From: JAAYAY01 sp963674575
Lineage (GTDB): Bacteria; Planctomycetota; Planctomycetia; Pirellulales; Thermoguttaceae
DNA length: 64,000 bases
Assembly (NCBI GenBank): GCA_963674575.2
Contig: CAXXQT010000005.1
Span: forward strand, 248,001-312,000
Reading direction: 5' to 3'
A program made the translations under genes and the position numbers. The notes beneath the pieces are model-generated. The model had not been told where the DNA came from. It saw only the letters and a list, made by a program, of their open reading frames with translations, and did no database searches. Shown one piece after another: positions 16,786 to 26,432 of this stretch. The first letter of the stretch is position 1, and every line of letters begins with the position of its first letter.

Positions 16786-18339
16786 ATGTGCCCCGATCGT
16801 AAGACTCGAGATCCGACGGAACTTGCAGCCAAGGCTAGCGAGGCCAGTGTCACTCATCAGGGCGGTGGGGAGGCCACACGCTCGCACGGCGACTCTGGTT
16901 CGTCCAACCTGACCGTACGGTGTCCCCATTGCCACGTGCCTGTGCAGATGGCGGAAGAGTGCCCGTTGAACGCCATGGAGTGCCCTTCCTGCGGAGCCCG
17001 GTTCAGCCTGGTCGCCGAAACCGACACATCCACCTATTTCGCTGACCCCCAGCGGGTTCTGGGCGGGTTTCAACTGCTCGAACGCGTCGGGGCCGGCAAG
17101 TTTGGCGTCGTCTGGAAGGCTCGTGATTCCACGCTCGACCGAATCGTGGCCATCAAAGTGCCCCGCAAGACGCAACTCGATGCCGCAGAAACCGAGCAGG
17201 TCTTTCGAGAGGCCAGGGCCTCCGCGCAGATCCAGCACCCAAACGTGGTCAGTGTTCACGAGGTGGGACGCGAGGGGGGCGCCCTGTTCATCGTCAGCGA
17301 TTTTGTCCAGGGCATCACGTTGAGCGAGTGGATGTCGGACCAGCATCTGACCCCCACCGAAGCTGTGCGACTTTGTCTTGCCATTGCCGAGGCGCTTCAC
17401 GCGGGCCATGAGGCCGGCGTGGTTCATCGCGACCTGAAGCCCGGCAATATCATCATGGATGTGCAGGGGACGCCCCACATCACGGACTTCGGACTGGCCC
17501 GGCGAGAGACGGGCGATGTTACGGTGACCGTGGACGGACAGGTTCTCGGCACGCCTGCGTACATGTCGCCCGAGCAGGCCCGCGGTCATAGTCATCGCGC
17601 CGATCGCCGAAGCGACGTGTATTCGTTGGGCGTGATTCTCTACGAACTCTTGACCGGAGAACGCCCTTTCCGCGGCACGCCCCAGATGATCCTCTATCAG
17701 GTTCAACGGGATGACCCGGTCGCTCCCAGCAAGCTCAACAGCCGAATTCCGAAAGATCTCGAAACCGTCTGTCTCAAGTGCCTGGAGAAAGACCCGGCCA
17801 AACGCTATGCCGATTCTCGGGAACTGGCCGACGATCTTGAGCGGTTTCTGGACGGACGGGAAATCAAGGCCAGGCCGGTTGGAACCATCGGCCGCGTGAT
17901 TCGCTGGTATCTCCGCCATCCCCAGGCTGCCCAACTCGCGGCCGGCGGCTACGGGGTCGCATGCAGCGCCGTGCTTCTCCTCTGGGGGCTTACCGGGATT
18001 GTCGTGTATCTTCTCGGCATCCACCCTTCCGGGAACAGCGACGAGAACATCGTCCAGATCGTGTTGCTCATCGCACTGCTTTATCTTCCCATGCTTGGGG
18101 CGGGGATCCGCACGCTCAACAATCGCGTCGTCGGCCTCTACGCGGGCGCCGCATTGTGGACGATCGCAGCGGTCTTTTCCCTGTTGGGACTGTTTGCCGT
18201 TGCCTTCGATCCCGAGACTTTCGGAAGCCTGACTGTTCGCCTGCCCCTTTTCACGCTCCTCACATCGCTCGCATCGATTGCCCTCGTGCTCCACCTTGTA
18301 GCCGTTGTGGCACGCTTTGTTTTCGATGCGGAAAGCTGA
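16786..18339 (+). CDS. Ser/Thr protein kinase (PknB-type) with zinc ribbon and C-terminal membrane helices
   Basis: 517 residues from the ATG at 16786 (a TTG nine bases earlier is less likely). Residues 46-73 hold a CPHC/CPSC zinc ribbon, as in many planctomycete kinases. The kinase domain (about 95-350) is complete: glycine loop VGAGKFGVVWKA, Lys124 in VAIKV, HRDLKPGN with Asp216, DFG at 234-236, GTPAYMSPEQ and SDVYSLGV. The C-terminus holds about four hydrophobic helices (about 380-515), so the kinase faces the cytoplasm from the inner membrane. It lacks PASTA or sensor repeats. It is convergent with the XylR gene at 22 bases and not obviously in an operon. The substrate is unknown. Confidence 0.93.
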   Translation: MCPDRKTRDPTELAAKASEASVTHQGGGEATRSHGDSGSSNLTVRCPHCHVPVQMAEECPLNAMECPSCGARFSLVAETDTSTYFADPQRVLGGFQLLERVGAGKFGVVWKARDSTLDRIVAIKVPRKTQLDAAETEQVFREARASAQIQHPNVVSVHEVGREGGALFIVSDFVQGITLSEWMSDQHLTPTEAVRLCLAIAEALHAGHEAGVVHRDLKPGNIIMDVQGTPHITDFGLARRETGDVTVTVDGQVLGTPAYMSPEQARGHSHRADRRSDVYSLGVILYELLTGERPFRGTPQMILYQVQRDDPVAPSKLNSRIPKDLETVCLKCLEKDPAKRYADSRELADDLERFLDGREIKARPVGTIGRVIRWYLRHPQAAQLAAGGYGVACSAVLLLWGLTGIVVYLLGIHPSGNSDENIVQIVLLIALLYLPMLGAGIRTLNNRVVGLYAGAALWTIAAVFSLLGLFAVAFDPETFGSLTVRLPLFTLLTSLASIALVLHLVAVVARFVFDAES

Positions 18340-18361
18340 TGTCGCTCCCGAATGGCCTCCT

Positions 18362-19516
18362 TCACGCCCGCGTCTTGGCCCGATACCGTTGCGGAGAAAG
18401 CCCGGTGTGGTTCTTGAAGGCCGTGCTCATGTATTCCACGTGGCGGAATCCTGCCCGCTCCGCGATCGTGGGCATGGGCAGGTCGGTTTCGGTGAGCAGT
18501 TGCTTGACTCGGTCCGTGCGAGTTTTCGCGATCAGTTCATGAGGCGTAAAACCCAGAATTCGGCGAAAACGGCTTTCCAAGACTCGGCGCGTGAGGGGCA
18601 CCACCGTGAGAATGTCGGCCACATTGATGCCGTCGCAGGCATGCTCTCGGATGAACCGTACGGCCGACGCAACTTCGGAATCGTCGATGGCCAACACGTC
18701 TGTCGACTGGCGGGTGGCGATTCCCAGGGGCGGCATCAGATGGGCCTGTTCGCCGATCGGCTCTCCGTTCATCATCCGGTCGAGCAGCGAGGCCGCACGG
18801 TAGCCCGCGCCGTGCGTGTTCGGCGTGACGCTCGAAAGCGGCGGCGATGCCAGGTTGCAGAGCACCTCGTCGTTGTCCACGCCGATCACGGCCACTTCTT
18901 CAGGCACCGCGATATCCGCTTCGCGGCACACGTCCAGGAGTTGCTGGGCCTTGATGTCGTAGCAGGCCATCACGCCCGACGGTTTGGGCAGACCACGCAC
19001 CCAGGCCAGCAACTGGCGGTGCTCTTGGCTGGAGGGCACGGGATTATCCGGGTCGATGGTCGATTGGTACACGTGGCACGTTCCGCCCGCCTCGGTCACG
19101 AAATGCTCGAAATGCTCGCGCCGCCACCGCGACCAATTGAAGCGGGGATCGCCGCAGTAGCCGAAGTGGCGAAAACCACGCTCGATGAGATGCTCGGCGG
19201 CAAGCTGGGCGAAGACCCGATCGTCTGTTTCGACCCAGGGAATCCCCGGCACATGGCGCGCGGCGCTCACGTCGACCATGGGCACCCCCACCTTGGCAAC
19301 GGCCGACGCAATCTGCCGATTTTCGATTCGGGCGATAATCCCGTCTCCTTGCCACCGCTGGAGCCAGCGCGGCGGAGCGTCGCCCCGTCCCTGCTCGGGC
19401 AGGTGGATCGACCACGGATCGTGCTCGCGCAAATACGCCATGATCCCGCGCAGCAGCCCGCGGGCATATTCATTCGAGGTCTCGATGAGCAAGGCTACGG
19501 AACGGCGTTTTTTCAT
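18362..19516 (-). CDS. XylR-type transcriptional regulator (LacI-like sensor plus AraC HTH)
   Basis: 384 residues from the ATG at 19516; a GTG directly before it (19519) is also possible. The N-terminal half (about 5-265) is a type I periplasmic-binding-protein sensor: RRSVALLIETSNEYARGLL, GIPWVETDD, FGYCGDPRFNWSRWR and AVIGVDNDEV. The last ~105 residues are an AraC-type double HTH (VLESRFRRILGFTPHELI and TIAERAGFRHVEYMSTAFK). XylR proteins bind a sugar and activate nearby catabolic genes. It is transcribed divergently from the GH116 gene across 269 bases that contain a matching dyad, so GH116 is its likely target. The inducer cannot be predicted. Confidence 0.92.
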   Translation of the reverse strand: MKKRRSVALLIETSNEYARGLLRGIMAYLREHDPWSIHLPEQGRGDAPPRWLQRWQGDGIIARIENRQIASAVAKVGVPMVDVSAARHVPGIPWVETDDRVFAQLAAEHLIERGFRHFGYCGDPRFNWSRWRREHFEHFVTEAGGTCHVYQSTIDPDNPVPSSQEHRQLLAWVRGLPKPSGVMACYDIKAQQLLDVCREADIAVPEEVAVIGVDNDEVLCNLASPPLSSVTPNTHGAGYRAASLLDRMMNGEPIGEQAHLMPPLGIATRQSTDVLAIDDSEVASAVRFIREHACDGINVADILTVVPLTRRVLESRFRRILGFTPHELIAKTRTDRVKQLLTETDLPMPTIAERAGFRHVEYMSTAFKNHTGLSPQRYRAKTRA

Positions 19517-19577
19517 CACCCCCGTCCAGAGAGAAAAGACATGGCGATCCTGGCAGGCTCCCAGGGCCTGAAAGCCT

Positions 19578-19663
19578 GCAAAATAGTTTAGATCAGGAGC
19601 TTGTTTTCGTCGAGTAGATACTTGATTTCACGGTCTTTTTCTGTGAAATACCTTAGATTTTGC
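19578..19663. promoter_or_regulatory. Candidate XylR operator region
   Basis: Two inverted elements lie between the divergent XylR and GH116 genes. GCAAAAT at 19578-19584 is matched by ATTTTGC at 19657-19663, and between them ATTTCAC at 19625-19631 is matched by GTGAAAT at 19643-19649. The symmetry and AT-richness within a GC-rich region fit a binding site for the adjacent dimeric AraC-family regulator. Promoter elements could not be assigned. Confidence 0.5.
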
Positions 19664-19785
19664 GACCTGTTTTCTCATGGACTTCCCTCTGCGGTCCGGT
19701 AGGCTAAACTGGCCGAAGTTCTTTGGACCGAACGTTATGCTTCGGAATGACCTGCATTTCTGGATGGCAAAAGGGAGAAGCCAAC

Positions 19786-22700
19786 ATGTTCCAGCCCACG
19801 TCGCCCCGCCTCGTTGCTCTGTCGCTTCCGTTAGTGTTAATCCTGATGATGGCGTTGGCTCTGACGCCAACGGAATCCGCCCGGGGCGATCACGATTACA
19901 ACGGCCCCTACACGGGGTCCAATCTCAACCGCGTCGCTTTTCCCATTGGCGGGATCGGCTCGGGCATGTACTGCCTCGAAGGGACCGGGGCCATCTCGCA
20001 CATGTCGGTCCGCCATCAGATGGAATTCTTCAACGAGCCGTCGCTCTTCGCCGCCGTTTGTGTGAAAGGGAAGACCCCTGAGGCCAACGTGGCCCGCGTT
20101 GTCGAAGGCCCGATTCCCGATTGGAAATACTTCGGAGCTCCCCGCACCGGAAACGGCGCGGCGGGAACCACCTTTGGTCTGCCCCGTTTCCGCGAGTGCG
20201 AGTTCTCCTTCCGTTTCCCCTTCTGCACGGTGAAACTGGCCGATCAGGCCCTGCCGATCACCGTGGCTATTACGGGATTCAGCCCCTTTACTCCCGGCGA
20301 TCCCGATTCGTCAAGCATGCCCGCCGGCTCGCTCGAGTACACGTTCACCAACCGCTCCGATCAGCCTGTGGATGCTGTTTTTTCGCTCAACACGCGCAAC
20401 TTCATGGGCAAGGGGGGCTCCATTGACGCCATCGACGGAGGGTTCGTGCTCAAGGGACCCGATGGTGGTTCCTTTGCCTTCGTCGTTGACGGCGACCATG
20501 ACGTGAGCGTGGATCACTGCTGGTTCCGAGGCGGGTGGTGGGATGCCCTCACGATCGCCTGGGACAACGTTCAGCAGGGTCGTGTCGTGTCGAATCCGCC
20601 GGTTGGCGGCGGCGAGCCCGGCGCTTCGCTCTTCGTGCCGGTCAAACTCGCACCGGGCCAGTCGAAGACGGTTCGCCTGCTCACCTGCTGGTATGTGGGC
20701 AACACCGACCTGAAGTACGGCAGTCGCACCTGCGGTGGCCCGGCCTTCCGCAAGTCGCCGTCGCACGGAACCGCCGAAGACGGCCAGCAAACCGTTTCGA
20801 AATTCCTCGGCCGGGGCCTGGCCAACACCTTCGATCCCGCCGGCGACGACTCGATCGGAACGCTTGTTTCCCCCGAATTCAAACTCGACAAGAAATACTT
20901 GCACCTGCTCGTGGGCGGCGGTTCCTTCAAGGGCAAGACCTGCGTCGACCTGGTCGTCGATGGAAAAACCGTTGCCTCGGCTACCGGCGAAAACAATGAA
21001 CAACTCCGCTGGGTCACCTGGGAGTTGGCTCCCTGGCAAGGGAAAACGGCGACCGTGCAGATTGTGGACAAGGGAACCGGCGCCTGGGGGCACATCCTGG
21101 CCGACCAGATCATGCTTTCCGACAAGCCCCTCGACGGGCTGCTCGTGGGCGGAAGACTCGCCGAGGGGGCCCAGGTCGTCGTTCTCGCCGATTTCGAAGG
21201 CGAGGACTACGGCGACTGGAAGGCGACGGGGCAGGAATCGGAGTGCGGCGTCTGCTGCGCCGACGGCCAGTGCCCCGTCGTTCCCAAGACCTACACCCCC
21301 TGGTACACGATCACCTTCGAAGATGTTGACGATGTGGTTGCCACTTTCCAGAAGCGCTACGGCGAGTTGCGAGGTCGGAGCCAACTCTTCAGCGACACCT
21401 TCTACGATTCCAGCCTGCCGCCCGAGGTGCTCGAAGCGGTTGCGGCGAACCTGACCATTCTCAAGACCCCCACGGTACTTCGCCAGCACGATGGTCGTCT
21501 CTGGTGCTGGGAGGGCTGCTGTGACAGCCACGGTTGTTGCGCCGGTTCCTGCACGCACGTCTGGAACTACGCCCAGGCAATCAGCCATCTCTTCCCGTCC
21601 CTCGAACGGAGCCTCCGCCAGAACGAATTCTTCGAGGGCCAGACAGCCGAGGGACGCCAGGCCTTCCGCGGCAACCTGCCCATCTCGCCCGGCGGCGGCT
21701 CCTTCGACGCTTCCGACGGCCAACTGGGCGGCATCATGAAGGCTTACCGCGAATGGCGGATTTCCGGCGATCGGGAGTGGCTGGCCAAGTTCTGGCCCCG
21801 CATTCGCCAGAGCATGCAGTACATGATCGCCAAGTGGGATCCCCGCCACACGGGCCTGCTCGAAGAATCGCACCACAACACCTACGACATCAACTACTAC
21901 GGCCCCGACGGGCACTGCGGTAGCTTCTACCTTGGCGCCCTGGCGGCCATGGTCCGCATGGGGCAGGAAATGGGCGACGACGTCTCCCTCTACCAGGAAC
22001 TGCTCAAGAAGGGGGCCGAACGTATTCAGAAGGAACTGTACAACGGCGAGTACTTCATCCAGATCGTTCAGAAGGACGGCCTGGATCAGAATTTCAAGCC
22101 GATCGATCCGAAGGATCAAAGTCCCGCCTATCGAGCCACGGCCGAGAAGGTGAACGAGCAGGGACCGAAGTATCAATACGGCACGGGCTGCCTCTCGGAC
22201 GGCGTGCTCGGCTTCTGGATGGCGAAGGTTTGCGGACTCGATGACGACCTGATTCCTGCCGATCAGGTTGCCAGCCACCTCGTTGCGGTCCACAAGTACA
22301 ACCTGAAGGCCGACCTGTCGCAGCATGCCAATCCCCAGCGTCCCACCTTTGCTATGGGCGACGAGGGAGGGCTGCTCCTTTGCAGTTGGCCTCACGGCGG
22401 CAAACCGCTCCTGCCCTTTGTCTACAGCGACGAGGTGTGGACGGGAATCGAATACCAGGTGGCCGCTCACCTGATGATGGAAGGGGAAACGGGCGAGGGC
22501 CTCGATATCGTCCGCGCCTGCCGCGATCGCTACGACGGCGTCCGCCGAAATCCCTTTAACGAGTACGAGTGCGGCCACTGGTATGCCCGGGCCATGTCCA
22601 GCTTTTCGCTTCTCCAGGGCTTCTCCGGCGTTCGCTACGACGGGGTCGACAAGATCCTCCGCGTCGACTCGCCATCGGGCGACTTCCGCGCCCCCCTGTT

Positions 22701-22806
22701 TACCGCCAGCGGCTTCGGAACCGTCCAGCGAAAAGACGGCAAGGTCACCCTCCAAGTTCGCGCCGGTGAGATTCCCGTCTCGAAAATCGTCGTCGGTGGG
22801 GAGTGA
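19786..22806 (+). CDS. GH116-family glycoside hydrolase (glucosylceramidase/DUF608-like)
   Basis: 1006 residues from the ATG at 19786, preceded by GGGAGAAG. Residues 1-32 are a signal peptide. The N-terminal GH116 domain begins NLNRVAFPIGGIGSGMYCLE (about 45-64). About residues 300-470 form an inserted beta-sandwich (GLANTFDPAGDDSIGTLVSP onward) that interrupts the usual domain border. The (alpha/alpha)6 catalytic domain shows CCAGSCTHVWNYAQA (about 584-598) and HNTYDINYYGPDGHCGS (about 699-715), and ends near PFNEYECGHWYARAMSS. It would hydrolyse a beta-glucoside or beta-xyloside outside the cytoplasm. Cys-rich clusters (ECGVCCADGQC, GCCDSHGCC) suggest disulfides or metal binding. Divergent from a XylR regulator that probably controls it. 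Confidence 0.9.
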   Translation: MFQPTSPRLVALSLPLVLILMMALALTPTESARGDHDYNGPYTGSNLNRVAFPIGGIGSGMYCLEGTGAISHMSVRHQMEFFNEPSLFAAVCVKGKTPEANVARVVEGPIPDWKYFGAPRTGNGAAGTTFGLPRFRECEFSFRFPFCTVKLADQALPITVAITGFSPFTPGDPDSSSMPAGSLEYTFTNRSDQPVDAVFSLNTRNFMGKGGSIDAIDGGFVLKGPDGGSFAFVVDGDHDVSVDHCWFRGGWWDALTIAWDNVQQGRVVSNPPVGGGEPGASLFVPVKLAPGQSKTVRLLTCWYVGNTDLKYGSRTCGGPAFRKSPSHGTAEDGQQTVSKFLGRGLANTFDPAGDDSIGTLVSPEFKLDKKYLHLLVGGGSFKGKTCVDLVVDGKTVASATGENNEQLRWVTWELAPWQGKTATVQIVDKGTGAWGHILADQIMLSDKPLDGLLVGGRLAEGAQVVVLADFEGEDYGDWKATGQESECGVCCADGQCPVVPKTYTPWYTITFEDVDDVVATFQKRYGELRGRSQLFSDTFYDSSLPPEVLEAVAANLTILKTPTVLRQHDGRLWCWEGCCDSHGCCAGSCTHVWNYAQAISHLFPSLERSLRQNEFFEGQTAEGRQAFRGNLPISPGGGSFDASDGQLGGIMKAYREWRISGDREWLAKFWPRIRQSMQYMIAKWDPRHTGLLEESHHNTYDINYYGPDGHCGSFYLGALAAMVRMGQEMGDDVSLYQELLKKGAERIQKELYNGEYFIQIVQKDGLDQNFKPIDPKDQSPAYRATAEKVNEQGPKYQYGTGCLSDGVLGFWMAKVCGLDDDLIPADQVASHLVAVHKYNLKADLSQHANPQRPTFAMGDEGGLLLCSWPHGGKPLLPFVYSDEVWTGIEYQVAAHLMMEGETGEGLDIVRACRDRYDGVRRNPFNEYECGHWYARAMSSFSLLQGFSGVRYDGVDKILRVDSPSGDFRAPLFTASGFGTVQRKDGKVTLQVRAGEIPVSKIVVGGE

Positions 22807-22864
22807 GTCCTCGCTCAATGATTGTTCAAGGGTGCGAACGTCCCCTTGAATGCCCCTGCTGCGG

Positions 22865-22892
22865 ATGACCGCCTGACGGCTCAGGCGGTCAT
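22865..22892. terminator. 12-bp stem hairpin between convergent genes
   Basis: ATGACCGCCTGA (22865-22876) and TCAGGCGGTCAT (22881-22892) form a perfect 12-bp stem with a CGGC loop. It lies 58 bases after the GH116 stop and includes the stop codon of the minus-strand gene at 22889, so it could serve both convergent genes. No T-run follows, so rho-independent action is uncertain. Confidence 0.55.
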
Positions 22893-23254
22893 TCGACGGG
22901 CGGCGGCGCATTCTCCGGATTTGCCTGTCGAGAATTGTCGGAAGCCATTCCCTCGGCATCTTCTTCAGCCGGTTGCTTCTTCAGGCTTGCACGGTATTCC
23001 TCGTATTTCTTGCGGTCGACGCCGGACAGAATCACGATCGCTTCAGAGGCCGTGCCTTCGCGAAGCTCGCGTTCCACGCCTTCGATCAACGCCTGCTCCA
23101 TCTGGTGTTGGCGTTCCATTCGCTCGGACTCGTACACCCAGATCGTGATGACCAATACGGGTAGGGCAGGAAGAAAATAGGACCAGAGCCACGCTTTAAA
23201 CAAGCCTGACCAAATAGACTCGTGTTTGGGAACGGAAGGTGCTGGCTCCGTCAT
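22889..23254 (-). CDS. Small single-pass membrane protein, unknown function
   Basis: 121 residues from the ATG at 23254 (MTEPAPSVPKHESIWSG); the frame is open further upstream, but that part is Arg/His-rich and unlikely. One transmembrane helix (about 18-41, LWSYFLPALPVLVITIWVYES) is followed by a charged coiled-coil-like helix (ERMERQHQMEQALIEGVERE) and a disordered Glu/Pro-rich C-terminus. I do not recognise a family. It converges with GH116 and is divergent from the FAD oxidoreductase, so it may share the latter's promoter region. Confidence 0.6.
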   Translation of the reverse strand: MTEPAPSVPKHESIWSGLFKAWLWSYFLPALPVLVITIWVYESERMERQHQMEQALIEGVERELREGTASEAIVILSGVDRKKYEEYRASLKKQPAEEDAEGMASDNSRQANPENAPPPVE

Positions 23255-23550
23255 GATCTGCAACTTTGTCACGTCGGTGTGCGTCTCTTCTAGATCACAC
23301 GATGGCTTTCCAAGGCTATGGGCGGGGACCGAATCTGACCGGTGACGGGGCGGTTTTCGTCTGCCTCCCTCGTGTCGCTGGTGATCACCCCCCCTGCGCG
23401 ATTCTCGCACCATTCTATCACAATTGGTGACAACACAAGCCCGGTTTTTCCGGGAAACGGTCCGCTCGCGTGTTCTTTCATAAAGCCCGCATCAATAGAA
23501 TAGTTGTTTGGCGATTCCAACCGGCAGACAGGAAACAGGGAGACGCTAAC

Positions 23551-26139
23551 GTGAGGCAACGTATCCACCGATTGGGAACCGCGGCGGCTGCCGCGTTGTG
23601 TGTTTGTGTGTTTGTGTCTTGGGGAGACACAGGCGAGACTAGGGCGAGCGAACCAGAAACGCTCGCTGTCCGTTCTTCCGCCCGTGAGCTCCCGATCGCG
23701 GCCATGGTCGACATCGTCGTGGTCGGCGGAAACGAGGGCGGGCTGGCGGCCGCCTGGAGAGCGGCTCAGGACGGCTCAAAGGTGTTGGTTCTCGCCGGCG
23801 AGTACTTCTTCAGCGACGAGACTGCCGCCAAGGCCCGCTACTGGATGGACGAGGACGAACGGCCCGAGTCCGATTTTGCCAAGGCGATGCTTGCAGGCCA
23901 GGAGGACACGCTGCCTCAACTCATCCCCGCCCAATACAAACGCACGCTCGACGACTTGCTGTTGAAAGCCGGCGTTTCCTTCTATTTCAACACGCGACCG
24001 GCGGGCGTGCTCGTGGACGAGGCGGGCGAGATCGCAGGCGTGGTGGTTGCCGACAAGGCCGGTGTTCAGGCGGTGGTTGCGAAGGTTGTCATCGATGCGA
24101 CGCCGACGGCCGCCGTGGCCCGCATGGCTGGTGCCCAGGCAACGCCCTGGAATGTGGAGCAGACGCCGGTAAGCCGCACGGTCTTCAAGAAGGACGTGCC
24201 GGGAGGACGACGCATCGGCGACTTCTGCGAATACACCGTTACGGCTCCCATGCCCACGGGAAGCTGGCCCGAACGCTGCCGTGCCGAGGTCCTCCTGCGA
24301 GAGAACTTCAACGCCGTTGACGGCCGCCTTGCCCACGCCCACCAGATGCACATGGTGGAACCCGTGTCGATTGTGAGCGAAGCGGTCCGGACTCCCACAA
24401 CGTGGACGGATGCCGCTGCCTGCGATCTTAATGCCTGCCGTCCTCGCGGAATCGGCCATCTGCTGGTGGTCAGCCAGTCCGCGGGCGTTTCACGCGAGAT
24501 CGCCGAGCGGCTTACTCGCCCGATCCACCTGGCCAACCTGGGTGAGCGGATAGGTGTGGAGGCCCACGCGTTGGCCGCCGCGCGAGGCGCTGCCAAGGGG
24601 CTCAAGGTGCGTTGCGAGAAGGCATTGGCTCCGGTCGCCGGCGCAGACGTGGCAGAGATTCTGGTCGGGCCCCGCCGCTACCGCCGCAAGGATCTCGGTC
24701 GTATTCCGCAGGGCGAAACGTCCGTGCCGGTCTGGGGACGCTACGATGTGGTCGTCGTTGGCGGGGGAACCTCCGGCGTCCCGGCCGCCCTCGGTGCCGC
24801 CCGCATGGGGGCACGCGTGCTGATTTTGGAAATGCTCGGCCAGATCGGCGGAAACCGCGAGTTGGGAACGGCGGGCTACTGGAAAGGCTATCAGCACGGT
24901 TTCAATCAACCGAAGCAGCGAGCGGCCCAGTCCTTTGCCGAATTGCGCCAGGCCGGCGTCGACATCTGGTACAACACCCTCGCATGCGGCGCCGTGAAAG
25001 AGGCCGGTCGAGTCTCGGGCGTAGTTGTGGCCAGCCATCTCGGGCGAGGCGCCGTTCTGGGCAAGGTCGTGATCGACGCCACGGGCGACGCCGACGTTTG
25101 TGCGGCCGCCGGCGCCGAGTTCTCCTACGTCAATGACGGCGACCTGTGCATCCAGGAAGATTCCTTCCGGGCCCTCGGCTTGTATGCCAATATGCTCCCA
25201 CTCGATCACGCCGACGTTCACAGCCTCACCATGCACCACGTGCTGGCTCGCAAGGCCGGCAAGCAGAACGTCTGGGACTTCTATCCCTTGGTTGGAATGC
25301 GGGAGACCCGACTGATTCACGGCGACCACGTGATCAACGTCCTTGATCAGATCATCGGGCGGACCTACGGCGACCTGATCTCGGTGGCCCAGTCGGCCTA
25401 CGATCCGCATGGCTACCACAGTAGCGATTACGTCTACGCCGGCCTCATGCCGCCTACCAAGCACGAAACCAAGGAGGGATTTCTGACCTACATCCCGCTG
25501 CGGTCCCTTTTGCCGAAGGGATTGGAGGGGATTATGGTTGTGGGGCGGTCCCACTCGGTCACGCACGACGTGCAGGCATCGGTTCGCATGAACGCGGACC
25601 TGATCAACGAGGGCTACGCTGCGGGTTGCGTGGCTGCGAGGGCGATTGCCACGCGAAAGAGCCTCCGCGAGGTTGATCTGGGACCGATCCAGGACCACCT
25701 TGCCGAAATCGGCAATATCACCTCGGAGGACCGCGAGGCTCGATGTGTGGACACGCCCGATCCCACCGATGCCGAATTGGCGGCCGCCGTGGAGGATCTC
25801 GGCGACGAAGTCCAATTCGCCCAACTGCTGCGAGGTGGAACGCGGAGTGTGCCTCTTCTGCGGGCCTCGTTCCAATCGAAGCCGACCCTGGAAAAGGCGA
25901 AGGCTCTTTGCGTGCTGGGCGACCGTTTCGCGGTTGAATACCTGGTCCAGTGGCTCGACTCCCGGACCCTGGAAGGCGGTCAGGATTATCAGTGGGACGC
26001 CTTTCTCTCCGTTTCCGAGGCGGACTCGGTCATGTGGCTGCGGGGCGGACCGGAGACGAGCGAGCCGTTCCCGCCCTCGTCCGAAAACTCGACTACTGCA
26101 TCGACGGGGCCGGTTGTTTCAGCGACATCCGGGCGGTGA
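23551..26139 (+). CDS. FAD-dependent oxidoreductase, frameshifted near the 3' end
   Basis: Annotated frame of 862 residues from a GTG at 23551 (GGGAGA ten bases upstream) that opens with a signal peptide (LGTAAAAALCVCVFVSWGD). Two Rossmann dinucleotide motifs occur, VDIVVVGGNEGGLAAAW at about 52 and YDVVVVGGGTSGVPAAL at about 399, so the protein has two tandem FAD_oxidored-type modules; HSVTHDVQASVRMNADLI is the typical C-terminal FAD contact. The end is a HEAT-like region. After CTGCGGGGCGGA (26038-26049) the homology moves to the -1 frame (RTGDERAVPALVRKLDY), which runs to 26432. One G missing from the run at 26042-26045 would restore it. Its substrate may be a glycan-derived alcohol (context only). 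Confidence 0.85.
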   Translation: MRQRIHRLGTAAAAALCVCVFVSWGDTGETRASEPETLAVRSSARELPIAAMVDIVVVGGNEGGLAAAWRAAQDGSKVLVLAGEYFFSDETAAKARYWMDEDERPESDFAKAMLAGQEDTLPQLIPAQYKRTLDDLLLKAGVSFYFNTRPAGVLVDEAGEIAGVVVADKAGVQAVVAKVVIDATPTAAVARMAGAQATPWNVEQTPVSRTVFKKDVPGGRRIGDFCEYTVTAPMPTGSWPERCRAEVLLRENFNAVDGRLAHAHQMHMVEPVSIVSEAVRTPTTWTDAAACDLNACRPRGIGHLLVVSQSAGVSREIAERLTRPIHLANLGERIGVEAHALAAARGAAKGLKVRCEKALAPVAGADVAEILVGPRRYRRKDLGRIPQGETSVPVWGRYDVVVVGGGTSGVPAALGAARMGARVLILEMLGQIGGNRELGTAGYWKGYQHGFNQPKQRAAQSFAELRQAGVDIWYNTLACGAVKEAGRVSGVVVASHLGRGAVLGKVVIDATGDADVCAAAGAEFSYVNDGDLCIQEDSFRALGLYANMLPLDHADVHSLTMHHVLARKAGKQNVWDFYPLVGMRETRLIHGDHVINVLDQIIGRTYGDLISVAQSAYDPHGYHSSDYVYAGLMPPTKHETKEGFLTYIPLRSLLPKGLEGIMVVGRSHSVTHDVQASVRMNADLINEGYAAGCVAARAIATRKSLREVDLGPIQDHLAEIGNITSEDREARCVDTPDPTDAELAAAVEDLGDEVQFAQLLRGGTRSVPLLRASFQSKPTLEKAKALCVLGDRFAVEYLVQWLDSRTLEGGQDYQWDAFLSVSEADSVMWLRGGPETSEPFPPSSENSTTASTGPVVSATSGR

Positions 26140-26432
26140 CGACCGCCCTGGGACGCATCGGGAGCCCCGACGCCGCGCCCGCCCTCCACCGATTCCTGAG
26201 CCAGGAAGGCGTTCGGGGCCACGTGGACGTGAAAGGCGATCCCCAGTCGCTTCACTCGGAGCAGTTCGTGAAGGCCTATGAGGAGCTTTACGGGGCCGCG
26301 GCCCTGCTGCGTTGCGGTGACCACGAGAACCTCGGACGGAGCATCCTGGAAGGCTATCTTGACGATTGGCGAGGCATTCTCGTTCGTTATGCGGGACACG
26401 TTTTGGAGGAGGTCGGCAGGGATGTCGAGTGA
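26040..26432 (+). pseudogene. Out-of-frame C-terminus of the FAD oxidoreductase
   Basis: In the -1 frame relative to the gene, codons from 26040 encode AGRTGDERAVPALVRKLDY, a HEAT-like repeat in PDAAPALHRFL, and end LEEVGRDVE at the TGA 26430-26432. The segment continues the HEAT-like pattern begun in the main frame (RTLEGGQDYQWDAFLSVSEA), so it is the original C-terminus of the same protein. The restored product would be about 961 residues. Its stop overlaps the start of the histidine kinase by 11 bases. Confidence 0.75.

Noticed and set aside
20311..22959. Long minus-strand open frame opposite the GH116 gene
   Set aside because: A shadow of codon bias on the opposite strand with no domain; the plus strand encodes the recognised enzyme.
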